5,278 nucleotides of DNA from Alphaproteobacteria bacterium (GTDB taxonomy: Bacteria; Pseudomonadota; Alphaproteobacteria; Reyranellales; Reyranellaceae): NCBI GenBank assembly GCA_013290035.1, contig JABCYT010000306.1, positions 1 through 5,278 on the forward strand, given 5' to 3'. The position numbers were made by a program, and so were the translations under genes. Under the pieces are notes generated by a model. It did not search any database, was not told where the DNA came from, and saw nothing but the letters and a program-made list of their open reading frames with translations. The number at the start of each line of letters is the position of its first letter. Position 1 is the first letter of the stretch. Positions 1 through 5,278 of this stretch are shown piece after piece.

Positions 1-492
1 GATCACCGAGGTGGCGATATCCTTCGCCGTCGGGCTCAGCTGGAAGACGTACTGCATCTTCTGCTCGGCGATCTTGTCGCCGAGCTTCAGCGACGCCGCG
101 CAGCAGGCGATGATCGGCGTCGACGACTTCTGGAATTCGTCCATGACGCGGATGAAGACGTCGCTGCTCAGGAAGCCGATGCCGGCGGTGATCTTGTCGA
201 CGGTGAGCGCACGGGTGACGACGTTGAGGCCGGTGTCGCCCTTGCCCTCGTCGTCGTACCAGATGACCTTGATCGGCGTCTTGACGCCATTGACGGTGAA
301 GTCGGGTGCGATGCGATCGACGGCGACCTCGATGCCGGCTTTCATCTGGGCGCCGACATCGGCGCTGATGCCCGAGAGCGTGACGAAGGCGCCGAGCTTG
401 ACCTCCTGGGCATGGGCCGCCGAACCGGCGGCAAGACCCAGCGCTATGACCACGGCCAGCAGGCCCCGCAAGGCCTTCGAATGCGTGCGCAT
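1..492 (-). CDS. LivK-like periplasmic substrate-binding protein of an ABC transporter (partial, C-terminus outside window)
   Basis: Extracytoplasmic binding protein of the type 1 periplasmic binding fold (Peripla_BP_6, LivK-like). It would capture a small molecule in the periplasm and deliver it to a branched-chain-amino-acid-type ABC permease. Only the first 164 residues are visible; the frame is open to the left edge. Residues 1-28 form a signal peptide: a basic start (MRTHSKALRG), a hydrophobic core (LLAVVIALGLAAG) and an AHA|QE cleavage site. The mature protein opens with VKLGAFVTLSG and continues to KAGIEVAVDRI, IKVIWYDDEGKGDTGLNVV and ITAGIGFLSSDVF, the usual order of strand and helix motifs in this family. 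ATG at 492 is preferred because a purine-rich AAGGGGA lies 8 bases upstream and it gives a normal signal peptide; an in-frame ATG at 519 would add nine residues. A Cys-Cys pair (residues 130-131) sits where relatives often have small polar residues. Ligand unknown; these proteins bind amino acids, amides, aromatic acids and others. It is divergent from the hyuBA-type pair, which suggests a shared pathway (inference). Confidence 0.9.
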   Translation of the reverse strand, partial: MRTHSKALRGLLAVVIALGLAAGSAAHAQEVKLGAFVTLSGISADVGAQMKAGIEVAVDRIAPDFTVNGVKTPIKVIWYDDEGKGDTGLNVVTRALTVDKITAGIGFLSSDVFIRVMDEFQKSSTPIIACCAASLKLGDKIAEQKMQYVFQLSPTAKDIATSVI

Positions 493-499
493 GATGGAT

Positions 500-506
500 T
501 CCCCTT
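500..506 (-). promoter_or_regulatory. Ribosome binding site of the substrate-binding protein gene
   Basis: Read on the minus strand this is AAGGGGA, ending 7 to 8 bases before the ATG at 492. It is a good Shine-Dalgarno match and supports that start. The competing in-frame ATG at 519 has a shorter GGGG (525-528) five bases upstream, so it cannot be excluded. Confidence 0.55.
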
Positions 507-519
507 CGACCGGCACCAT

Positions 520-542
520 GCAATCCCCGGGCCAGCGATTGC
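520..542. promoter_or_regulatory. Possible operator: inverted repeat GCAATC-N11-GATTGC
   Basis: GCAATC (520-525) and GATTGC (537-542) are perfect 6-base inverted half-sites with an 11-base spacer. The centre-to-centre distance is 17 bases, near one and a half helical turns. A CCCGGG sits inside the spacer at 526-531. Its place between two divergent genes fits a regulator binding site, for example of a LysR- or GntR-type protein, but no regulator gene is visible and a 6-base dyad can arise by chance. Confidence 0.3.
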
Positions 543-569
543 GAAGCGGAGCGTTGCAGTGGTTTCGTT

Positions 570-584
570 TGCTGGTCGCCAGCA
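570..584. repeat. Short perfect hairpin TGCTGG-TCG-CCAGCA
   Basis: A 6-base-pair perfect stem with a 3-base loop, 19 bases before the ATG at 604. In the hyuB-type transcript it could fold in the leader and influence translation; as DNA it could equally be a compact protein-binding dyad. If translation instead starts at the in-frame GTG at 559, this hairpin falls inside the coding region. Function is not shown by the sequence. Confidence 0.3.
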
Positions 585-603
585 TACAAGCCAACATGCC
601 GCC

Positions 604-2436
604 ATGTCCGAGCCAAAAGATCCCCCCAAAGATCCCCCTAAGGATCCCATCGCCTTCGAGCTGTTCAAGAACGCGATCTTCTCGATCGCCGACGAGATGG
701 CGCTCACCGTCTTTCGCACGACCTATTCCGGCGTGCTGAAGGACAACATGGATTACTCCACGGGCTTCGCCGACGCCCAAGGCAAGCTGGTGGCGCAGGG
801 CCTCACCCTGCCGGGCCATCTCGGCTCGGTGCCGACCGCGCTCGAATCGATCATGCGCCACTACGGCGACAACATGAATCCGGGCGACGTCTTCATCATG
901 AACGACCCGTTCGACGGCGGCATGCACCTGCCCGACATCTTCGTCTTCAAGCCGCTCTATCACGCCGGCAAGCGCCTGGCCTTCGCCGCGACCGTCTGCC
1001 ACCACACCGATGTCGGCGGCCGGGTCGCCGGCTCCAACGCGTCGGACTCGACCGAGATCTATGCCGAGGGCCTGCGCATCGCGCCGCTAAAACTCTACGA
1101 CGCGGGCAAGCTCAACGACACGATCATGACCTTCATCGAGAGGAACGTGCGAATTCCGGTGAAGGTCTTCGGCGACCTGCGCGCCCAGCTCGCCGCCTGC
1201 CACATCGCCGAGCAGCAGTTCGCCGAGCTGGTCGCCAAGCACGGGCCCGAGCAGACGGCCGATTTCATGCGCGAGACCGTCGACTATGCCGAGCGCCTGA
1301 CGCGCGCCTCGCTGGCCAGGCTGCCCGACGGCGAATGGAGCTTCGAGGACTGGATCGACGATGACGGCGTCGATTACGGCAAGCCGATCCGCCTGTTCGT
1401 CACCATCCGCAAGACGGGCGACCATATGGTGGTCGACTGGACGGGCACCTCGCCGCAGGTCAAGGGCGCCATCAACAACACGTTGAGCTTCACCAAGGCC
1501 GCCTCCTACACCGGCATCCGCTCGGTGCTGCCGCCCGGCATTCCCAACAACGAGGGTGTGTTCCGCGCCATCGAGGTGATCTGCCCGCCCGGCACGGTGG
1601 GCAACGGCGTGCTGCCGGCGGCCTGCGCCGCGCGCGGCCTCACCGGCTTTCGCATGGTCGACTGCATGTTCGGCGCGCTGGCGATGATGCTGCCCGACAA
1701 GGTCAAGGCGGCCGGCGATGGCGGCAACACCGGCATCTCGATCGGCGGCTACGACGCCGAGCGCAAGCCCTTCGTCTATGTCGACTTCACCTGCGGCGCC
1801 TGGGGTGCCCGGCCATGGGCCGACGGGCTCGACGGCAACTCGCACATGTTCGCCAACATGGCCTCGCATTCGATCGAGGTCACCGAGGCCGAGGAGCCGA
1901 TCCAGCTCCTGGCCTACGAGTTCGTGGCCGACAAGGCGGGCGCCGGCAAGTATCGCGGCGGCGTGCCGTTTCGCCGCGATTACCGCTTCCTCGAGGAGGA
2001 GGGCACCTTGCAGGTCCGCTCGGATCGCCGCGATCATCGCCCGTTCGGCCTCTATGGCGGCAGCCCGGGCGGGCCATCGGAGAACTACTTCAACCCGCAG
2101 GCGGAGAACCGCGTGCTGCCCGGCAAGTTCACCATGATCATCAAGCGCGGCGACATCTTTCGGCACGTGCTGGCCGGCGCCGGCGGCTGGGGCGATCCCC
2201 TCGAGCGCGATCCCGCCGCCGTGCTGAAGGATGTGCGCAACGAGCTTTTATCGGCCACGAAGGCGGCGTCCGACTATGGCGTGGTTGTCGACACTGCGCG
2301 CTGGACCATCGATATGGCCGCCACGGCTAAGGCCCGCGAGGAGATCAGGCGCGCGCGCGGCTGGAGCGAAGTGCCCAAGGTGCAATGGCACGATCCGATC
2401 ACACCGGGCCATGGCGCGGTGCGAGCCGCCGAATGA
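604..2436 (+). CDS. hyuB: HyuB-type subunit (N-methylhydantoinase B / oxoprolinase / acetone carboxylase alpha superfamily)
   Basis: A 610-residue HyuB-family protein (Hydantoinase_B, PF02538), expected to pair with the HyuA-type product encoded next. In characterised relatives the two subunits use ATP to hydrolyse a cyclic amide (hydantoins, 5-oxoproline, caprolactam) or to carboxylate a ketone (acetone, acetophenone). The domain fills residues 15-537. Recognisable blocks are DPIAFELFKNAIFSIADEM (14-32), NDPFDGGMHLPD (100-111), HHTDVGG (133-139, conserved His/Asp suited to metal or catalysis), STEIYAEGLRI (149-159), DWTGTSPQVKGAIN (278-291) and GAGGWGDPLERDP (525-537), followed by a family-typical tail. 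No signal peptide or membrane segment, so cytoplasmic. ATG at 604 was chosen because an upstream ATG at 412 would run through the divergent gene; it lacks a good ribosome site, and a GTG at 559 behind GGAG is an alternative adding 15 residues. The start carries a KDPP repeat. The stop overlaps the next start (ATGA). The symbol states family only; substrate unknown. Confidence 0.93.
   Translation: MSEPKDPPKDPPKDPIAFELFKNAIFSIADEMALTVFRTTYSGVLKDNMDYSTGFADAQGKLVAQGLTLPGHLGSVPTALESIMRHYGDNMNPGDVFIMNDPFDGGMHLPDIFVFKPLYHAGKRLAFAATVCHHTDVGGRVAGSNASDSTEIYAEGLRIAPLKLYDAGKLNDTIMTFIERNVRIPVKVFGDLRAQLAACHIAEQQFAELVAKHGPEQTADFMRETVDYAERLTRASLARLPDGEWSFEDWIDDDGVDYGKPIRLFVTIRKTGDHMVVDWTGTSPQVKGAINNTLSFTKAASYTGIRSVLPPGIPNNEGVFRAIEVICPPGTVGNGVLPAACAARGLTGFRMVDCMFGALAMMLPDKVKAAGDGGNTGISIGGYDAERKPFVYVDFTCGAWGARPWADGLDGNSHMFANMASHSIEVTEAEEPIQLLAYEFVADKAGAGKYRGGVPFRRDYRFLEEEGTLQVRSDRRDHRPFGLYGGSPGGPSENYFNPQAENRVLPGKFTMIIKRGDIFRHVLAGAGGWGDPLERDPAAVLKDVRNELLSATKAASDYGVVVDTARWTIDMAATAKAREEIRRARGWSEVPKVQWHDPITPGHGAVRAAE
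616..651 (+). repeat. Three tandem 12-base units encoding KDPP-KDPP-KDPI
   Basis: Units at 616-627 (AAAGATCCCCCC), 628-639 (AAAGATCCCCCT) and 640-651 (AAGGATCCCATC). The first two differ at one base; the third has drifted and runs into the conserved DPIAFEL start of the HyuB domain. The repeat encodes a charged, proline-rich extension likely to be unstructured. It probably arose by slippage duplication of the DP codons at the domain edge; copy number could vary between strains without changing frame. Confidence 0.75.
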
Positions 2437-4541
2437 GTGCAGCGACCTATCGTGTCGGCGTCGATATCGGCGGCACCTTCACCGACATCGTCCTGCTGGG
2501 CGCCGACGGCACCATCCACACCAAGAAGATCTCTTCCAGCGTCGGCAACTACGCCCAGGCGATCGTCGAGGGCTTGAGCGAGCTCTTCGTCGAGACCGGC
2601 CTCGCCGGCGACGTAATCGAGGAGATCCGCCACGGCACCACGGTGGCGTCCAACGCCATCCTCGAGCACAAGGGCGCCCGCGTCGGGCTGATCACGACCA
2701 AGGGCTTTCGCGACGTGCTGGAAATCCGCACGCTCCGCATGCCCAAGCTCTACGACCTCGCCTGGGAGAAGCCCGCGCCCCTGGTCGAACGCTATCTCCG
2801 CCAGGTCGTCGACGAGCGGGTCGATGCGCGCGGCCGCATCGAACGCGCGCTCGAGGCGCGCGATGCCGAACGCGCCGTCGACGCCCTGCTGGCCGAGAAG
2901 GTCGAGGCGATCGCCGTGTGCCTGCTCAATTCCTTCGCCAATCCGCGGCACGAGCTGATGATCAAGGAGATCGTGACGCGCAAGGCGCCCGATCTGAAAT
3001 CGAGCATCTCCTTCGAGGTGCTGCCGGAGATCAAGGAATACGAGCGCACCTCGACGACCGTCATCAACGCCTATGTCATGCCGATCGTCACCAGCTACCT
3101 GCGCGCGCTGCGCAGCGGCCTCGACGGCGCCGGCATCCCGGCGCGCCTGCTACTGATGCAATCGAACGGCGGCCTCAGCAGCGACAGCGCCGCGGCCGAG
3201 CGGCCGATGAACATCATCGAATCGGGTCCGGCCGGCGGCGTCGTCGGCGCCCAGGCGCTGGCGCGCGCCAAGGCCCTGCCCAAGATCATCACCTTCGACA
3301 TGGGCGGCACGACGGCCAAGGCCTCGATGGTCGAGGACGGCGAGGTGACGCGCGCCTCGGAATATTCCGTCGGCGCCGGCATCATGAGCGGCTCGCGGCT
3401 GCTCACCGGCGCGGGCTACACGCTGAAGGTGCCGGCGATCGATCTCGCCGAGGTCGGCGCCGGCGGCGGCTCGCTGGTCTGGATCGACGGCGGCGGCTCG
3501 CTGCAGATCGGGCCGCAAAGCGCCGGCGCCCTGCCCGGTCCGGTCTGTTACGACAAGGGCGGCGAGATCCCCACCGTGACCGACGCCAACGTGCTGCTGG
3601 GCTACATCAACCCGCAGCACCTGGTGGGCGGCGCGCTGGCGCTCAATGCCGGCAAGGCGCGCCAGGCCTTCGAAGACAAGGTCGCCCGGCCGCTCGGCAT
3701 GGCGATCGAGAAGGCGGCCTACGGCGCCCACCAGATCGCCGCCTCGAACATGATCCGCGCCATCAAGTCGATATCGACCGAGCGCGGCCGCGATCCGCGC
3801 GAGTTCGCCCTCTTTGCCTTCGGCGGCAACGGCCCGCTGTTCGCCTGCGGCATGGCGCGTTCGCTGGGCATGGGGCGGATCGTCGTGCCGCCCTCGGCCG
3901 GCCTGTTCTCCTCCTTCGGCCTGCTCTACGCCGACGTCGAGCACCACTATTCGCGGACCTTCCGGCGCCTGCTGCGGCGGGCCGATCTTGCCGAGATCGA
4001 GCGGGCCTGGAGCGGGCTTGCCGACCAGGCCAGGGCCCAGCTCGCCGCCGAGGATTTTCACGGCGACAGCATGCGGCTCCGCCGCTCGGCCGCGCTGCAT
4101 TACCAGGGCCAGAGCTACGAGCTCACCGTGCCGGTGCCCGACGGGCCGATCGACGAGCGGATGGTGACGCTTCTCGAGGAGGCGTTCGGCCAGGAGCACG
4201 AGAAGACCTACGGCCATCGCGCCGGCCCTGACGAGCCGGTCGAGCTGGTCGCCATCCAGATCGTCGGGCAGGGGCTGCGCCAGGGCGCCGGCATCCCCGA
4301 GCGCCTGCGTCCCAGCCGCGCCGAGCCCAAGCCGCCGCCGGCCCGCCCGGCCTATTTCGGCGGCGACGGCAACGGACAGGCCGCCGGCTGGATCGACACG
4401 CCCATCCTGCGCCGCTCCGATCTCGCCGCCGGCCGCAGCGGCCCGCTGATCGTCGAGGAATATGACGCGACCTGCGTCGTGCCGCCTGGTGCGACGGCCA
4501 GCCTCGATGCCGGCGGCAATATCGTGATCATGCTGGGCTAA
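2433..4541 (+). CDS. hyuA: HyuA-type ATP-binding subunit (N-methylhydantoinase A / oxoprolinase / acetone carboxylase beta superfamily)
   Basis: A 702-residue protein of the ASKHA-fold HyuA family; it should bind and hydrolyse ATP to activate the substrate used with the HyuB-type partner. Three domains appear in the usual order: Hydant_A_N (about 6-180), Hydantoinase_A (about 205-495) and a C-terminal region (about 510-700). Key motifs: phosphate-1 loop DIGGTFTDIV (11-20), HGTTVASNAILE (68-79), YERTSTTVINAYV (203-215), ESGPAGGVVGA (263-273), phosphate-2 loop DMGGTTAKASM (289-299), GAGGGS (342-347), GPQSAGALPGPVCY (360-373) and FGGNGPLFA (463-471), where most relatives I recall read GGAGP followed by a His. 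Length is normal and no frame break is seen. ATG at 2433 starts inside the stop of the preceding gene (ATGA), implying translational coupling and balanced subunit supply; the in-frame ATG at 2385 would only add non-conserved residues. No third, small gamma-type subunit gene follows, which argues against a classical three-subunit acetone carboxylase. Substrate undetermined. Confidence 0.94.
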   Translation: MSAATYRVGVDIGGTFTDIVLLGADGTIHTKKISSSVGNYAQAIVEGLSELFVETGLAGDVIEEIRHGTTVASNAILEHKGARVGLITTKGFRDVLEIRTLRMPKLYDLAWEKPAPLVERYLRQVVDERVDARGRIERALEARDAERAVDALLAEKVEAIAVCLLNSFANPRHELMIKEIVTRKAPDLKSSISFEVLPEIKEYERTSTTVINAYVMPIVTSYLRALRSGLDGAGIPARLLLMQSNGGLSSDSAAAERPMNIIESGPAGGVVGAQALARAKALPKIITFDMGGTTAKASMVEDGEVTRASEYSVGAGIMSGSRLLTGAGYTLKVPAIDLAEVGAGGGSLVWIDGGGSLQIGPQSAGALPGPVCYDKGGEIPTVTDANVLLGYINPQHLVGGALALNAGKARQAFEDKVARPLGMAIEKAAYGAHQIAASNMIRAIKSISTERGRDPREFALFAFGGNGPLFACGMARSLGMGRIVVPPSAGLFSSFGLLYADVEHHYSRTFRRLLRRADLAEIERAWSGLADQARAQLAAEDFHGDSMRLRRSAALHYQGQSYELTVPVPDGPIDERMVTLLEEAFGQEHEKTYGHRAGPDEPVELVAIQIVGQGLRQGAGIPERLRPSRAEPKPPPARPAYFGGDGNGQAAGWIDTPILRRSDLAAGRSGPLIVEEYDATCVVPPGATASLDAGGNIVIMLG

Positions 4542-4551
4542 ACTTTCTCTT

Positions 4552-4574
4552 CCTCCCCCGTCTCACGGGGGAGG
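4552..4574 (+). terminator. Strong GC hairpin after the hyuBA pair, possible terminator
   Basis: CCTCCCCCGT (4552-4561) and ACGGGGGAGG (4565-4574) form a perfect 10-base-pair stem with the loop CTC, beginning 11 bases after the HyuA stop codon. A second 5-pair hairpin (4576-4580 with 4584-4588) follows directly. There is no downstream T run, so this is not a canonical intrinsic terminator; it could stall polymerase, assist Rho or protect the mRNA 3' end. It is part of the palindromic element. Confidence 0.4.
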
Positions 4575-4621
4575 TGGCCCGCAGGGCCGGAGGGGGAAAG
4601 CCCCAGTCGAGGTACCTGCAG

Positions 4622-4637
4622 ATTTCAGATCTGAAAT
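4622..4637. repeat. Perfect 16-base palindrome ATTTCAGATCTGAAAT at element centre
   Basis: ATTTCAGA (4622-4629) is followed with no spacer by its exact reverse complement (4630-4637). It is AT-rich amid very GC-rich arms and sits near the middle of the two-armed element. It could be a protein-binding site or the join of an inverted duplication; no function is shown. Confidence 0.65.
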
Positions 4638-4670
4638 TTTCGGAGATCGCTTGTGTGGCCTTCCCCCTCC

Positions 4671-4709
4671 GCCCCCTTCGGGGGCACCTCCCCCGCATGA
4701 CGGGGGAGG
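4671..4709 (-). terminator. Paired GC hairpins after the monooxygenase gene, possible terminator
   Basis: On the transcript of the minus-strand monooxygenase gene, the first hairpin is CCTCCCCCG paired with CGGGGGAGG (stem halves 4701-4709 and 4687-4695, loop 4696-4700), beginning 17 bases past the stop. The second is GCCCCC paired with GGGGGC (4680-4685 and 4671-4676, 3-base loop). As in the opposite arm, no T run follows, so canonical Rho-independent termination is unlikely, but the mirror-image placement lets the one element close both converging transcripts. Confidence 0.35.
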
Positions 4710-4726
4710 CAAGAATTCGAGCAGGC

Positions 4727-5278
4727 TCACGCCATTGCGTGTTCGTGGCGGCTCAGCCTGAAGCCCTCGTAGCCCTTGGCGGCGATGGCGTCGCAATGCC
4801 GCTTGTAGCGGTCGTAGCCGCCGACATAGGGCATGAACACCCGCGGCTTGCCGGGAATGTTGGCGCCCATGTACCAGGAGTTGGCGAGCGGATAGAGCGT
4901 GCTGTCGGCCACCTGGTTGACGTGGTGCACCCACTCCATCTCGGCCTGCGGCGAGGCTTCGATGCGGTCGAAGCCGTGGCTCTGCATATGGCCGATGCAG
5001 TCGGCGATCCAGTCGACGTGTTGCTCGATCGAGGCGATCATCTGCGTCTTCACGCCCGGACTGCCGGGGCCGGTGACGACGAACATGTTGGGGAAGCCCG
5101 ACACCATCAGGCCGAGATAGGTGAGAGGGCCGCCCTCCCAATGATCGGCCAAGACCGCGCCGTCGGTCGTGCGGATATCGATCTCGCGCAGCGCGCCGGT
5201 CATGGCGTCGAAGCCGGTGGCGAACACGATGGCGTCGAGCTCGAACGCCTGTCCGCCGGCGGTTAGAAGGCCCGTTTC
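4727..5278 (-). CDS. Class I Baeyer-Villiger / flavin-containing monooxygenase (partial, N-terminus outside window)
   Basis: C-terminal 183 residues of an FAD- and NADPH-dependent monooxygenase that would insert oxygen next to a ketone carbonyl, giving an ester or lactone. Numbering from the right edge: LDAIVFATGFD (14-24) is the ATG(F/Y)D motif leading back to the FAD domain; TYLGLMVSGFPN (53-64), TGPGSP (69-74), EQHVDWIADC (85-94), WVHHVN (116-121) and SWYMGANIPGK (134-144) followed by PYVGG and KGYEGF match phenylacetone- and cyclohexanone-monooxygenase-like C-termini. The SW(Y/F)xGANIPGK stretch is a strong family signature. The N-terminal Rossmann loop and the FxGxxxHxxxW fingerprint lie outside the window, so catalytic competence is untested. 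The reading frame stays open to the edge; the GTG at 5227 is internal valine, not a start. Cytoplasmic; no membrane segment in the visible part. It converges on the hyuBA pair and is probably transcribed separately. The ketone substrate cannot be inferred. Confidence 0.9.
   Translation of the reverse strand, partial: ETGLLTAGGQAFELDAIVFATGFDAMTGALREIDIRTTDGAVLADHWEGGPLTYLGLMVSGFPNMFVVTGPGSPGVKTQMIASIEQHVDWIADCIGHMQSHGFDRIEASPQAEMEWVHHVNQVADSTLYPLANSWYMGANIPGKPRVFMPYVGGYDRYKRHCDAIAAKGYEGFRLSRHEHAMA

Larger units (their letters stand above)
493..603. promoter_or_regulatory. Divergent intergenic region, presumed promoters for both directions
   Basis: The 111 bases separate the start codons of the substrate-binding protein (minus) and the HyuB-type gene (plus), so transcription signals for both must lie here or inside the flanking genes. 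It holds two dyads, annotated separately. I could not identify a convincing -35/-10 pair on either strand; alphaproteobacterial promoters often match the sigma-70 consensus poorly. The function is inferred from gene arrangement alone. Confidence 0.5.
4551..4710. repeat. Two-armed palindromic intergenic element (REP/BIME- or MITE-like)
   Basis: The left arm (4551-4602) and the reverse complement of the right arm (4657-4710) align over nearly their whole length: CCTCCCCCGT, a short loop, CGGGGGAGGTG, a second small hairpin, then GGAGGGGGAA and GCC. Each arm holds two hairpins. The arms can also pair with each other through 4589-4598 and 4661-4670 (ten consecutive pairs), enclosing a 62-base centre with a 16-base perfect palindrome. 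The second hairpin differs between arms (GGCCC/GGGCC versus GCCCCC/GGGGGC) yet stays paired in both. It lies between convergent gene ends, starting 9 bases after the HyuA stop and ending 17 bases from the monooxygenase stop, the typical home of REP-like elements. From memory, similar CCTCCCCC/GGGGGAGG elements are scattered in alphaproteobacterial genomes; I cannot confirm the copy number here. No transposase is encoded. Confidence 0.8.

Noticed and set aside
554..590. TTGCAG and a TATGCT/CATACA-like hexamer as a sigma-70 promoter in the divergent gap
   Set aside because: No pair with a 16-18 base spacing gave a convincing match on either strand.
412..603. Upstream in-frame extension of the HyuB-type gene to the ATG at 412
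   Set aside because: It would overlap the signal-peptide region of the divergent binding protein on the opposite strand and encodes non-family sequence; the conserved domain begins only after 640.
11..739. Plus-strand open frame of 242 codons
   Set aside because: Mostly antisense to the binding-protein gene, whose signal peptide and family motifs are clear; its own translation resembles no family.
1087..2166. Long minus-strand open frame opposite the HyuB-type gene
   Set aside because: A high-GC antisense shadow with low-complexity Ala/Gly/Arg/His translation and no recognisable motif.
3150..4217. Minus-strand open frame of 355 codons opposite the HyuA-type gene
   Set aside because: Antisense shadow for the same compositional reason; no motif, and no independent ribosome site considered convincing.
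2231..4231. Very long plus-strand open frame of 666 codons overlapping the HyuA-type gene
   Set aside because: Arg-rich off-frame translation created by GC-biased codons; the HyuA frame carries all family motifs.
4610..4617. AGGTACCT 8-base palindrome
   Set aside because: Too short to distinguish from chance; it lies in the element centre without a symmetric partner.
4551..4710. CRISPR array or classical insertion sequence
   Set aside because: There are only two inverted arms and no direct repeat-spacer pattern, and the 160 bases cannot encode a transposase.
4563..5266. Off-frame open frames on both strands spanning the palindromic element and the monooxygenase gene
   Set aside because: They read through the repeat arms (Pro/Gly-rich runs) and overlap the real monooxygenase frame, so they are not genes.

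Overview
The window is GC-rich DNA with strong third-position G/C bias, long antisense and off-frame open frames (typical shadows at this GC content), and gene families common in soil alphaproteobacteria. The protein families and a GC-rich palindromic intergenic element suggest an alphaproteobacterium of the Hyphomicrobiales/Rhodospirillales kind (a Bradyrhizobium- or Reyranella-like genome). That assignment is inference; there is no rRNA or tRNA to anchor it.

Layout. (1) Positions 1-492, minus strand: the N-terminal 164 residues, with signal peptide, of a LivK-like periplasmic binding protein of a branched-chain-amino-acid-type ABC transporter, cut by the left edge. (2) Positions 493-603: a 111-base divergent gap holding two small dyads and probably the control signals for both directions. 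(3) Positions 604-2436 and 2433-4541, plus strand: a translationally coupled pair, HyuB-type then HyuA-type subunits of the ATP-dependent hydantoinase/oxoprolinase/acetone-carboxylase superfamily. Both look full length and intact. (4) Positions 4542-4726: a convergent gap almost filled by a two-armed palindromic element of about 160 bases, with several hairpins and a 16-base perfect palindrome at its centre. (5) Positions 4727-5278, minus strand: the C-terminal 183 residues of a class I Baeyer-Villiger (flavin) monooxygenase, cut by the right edge.

How the parts may work together. The HyuB and HyuA proteins would form one cytoplasmic enzyme that uses ATP to open a cyclic amide or carboxylate a ketone-like substrate. 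The divergent binding protein may capture that substrate or a related small molecule in the periplasm. The monooxygenase faces the other way and is separated by the palindromic element, so it is probably a separate transcription unit, although a catabolic link is possible. The exact substrates cannot be read from the sequence.

The least ordinary object here is the palindromic element at about 4551-4710: its two arms are inverted copies whose hairpins differ by paired changes that keep the stems. The protein-coding part is a conventional catabolic neighbourhood, and I see no clear sign of a wholly new system in it.
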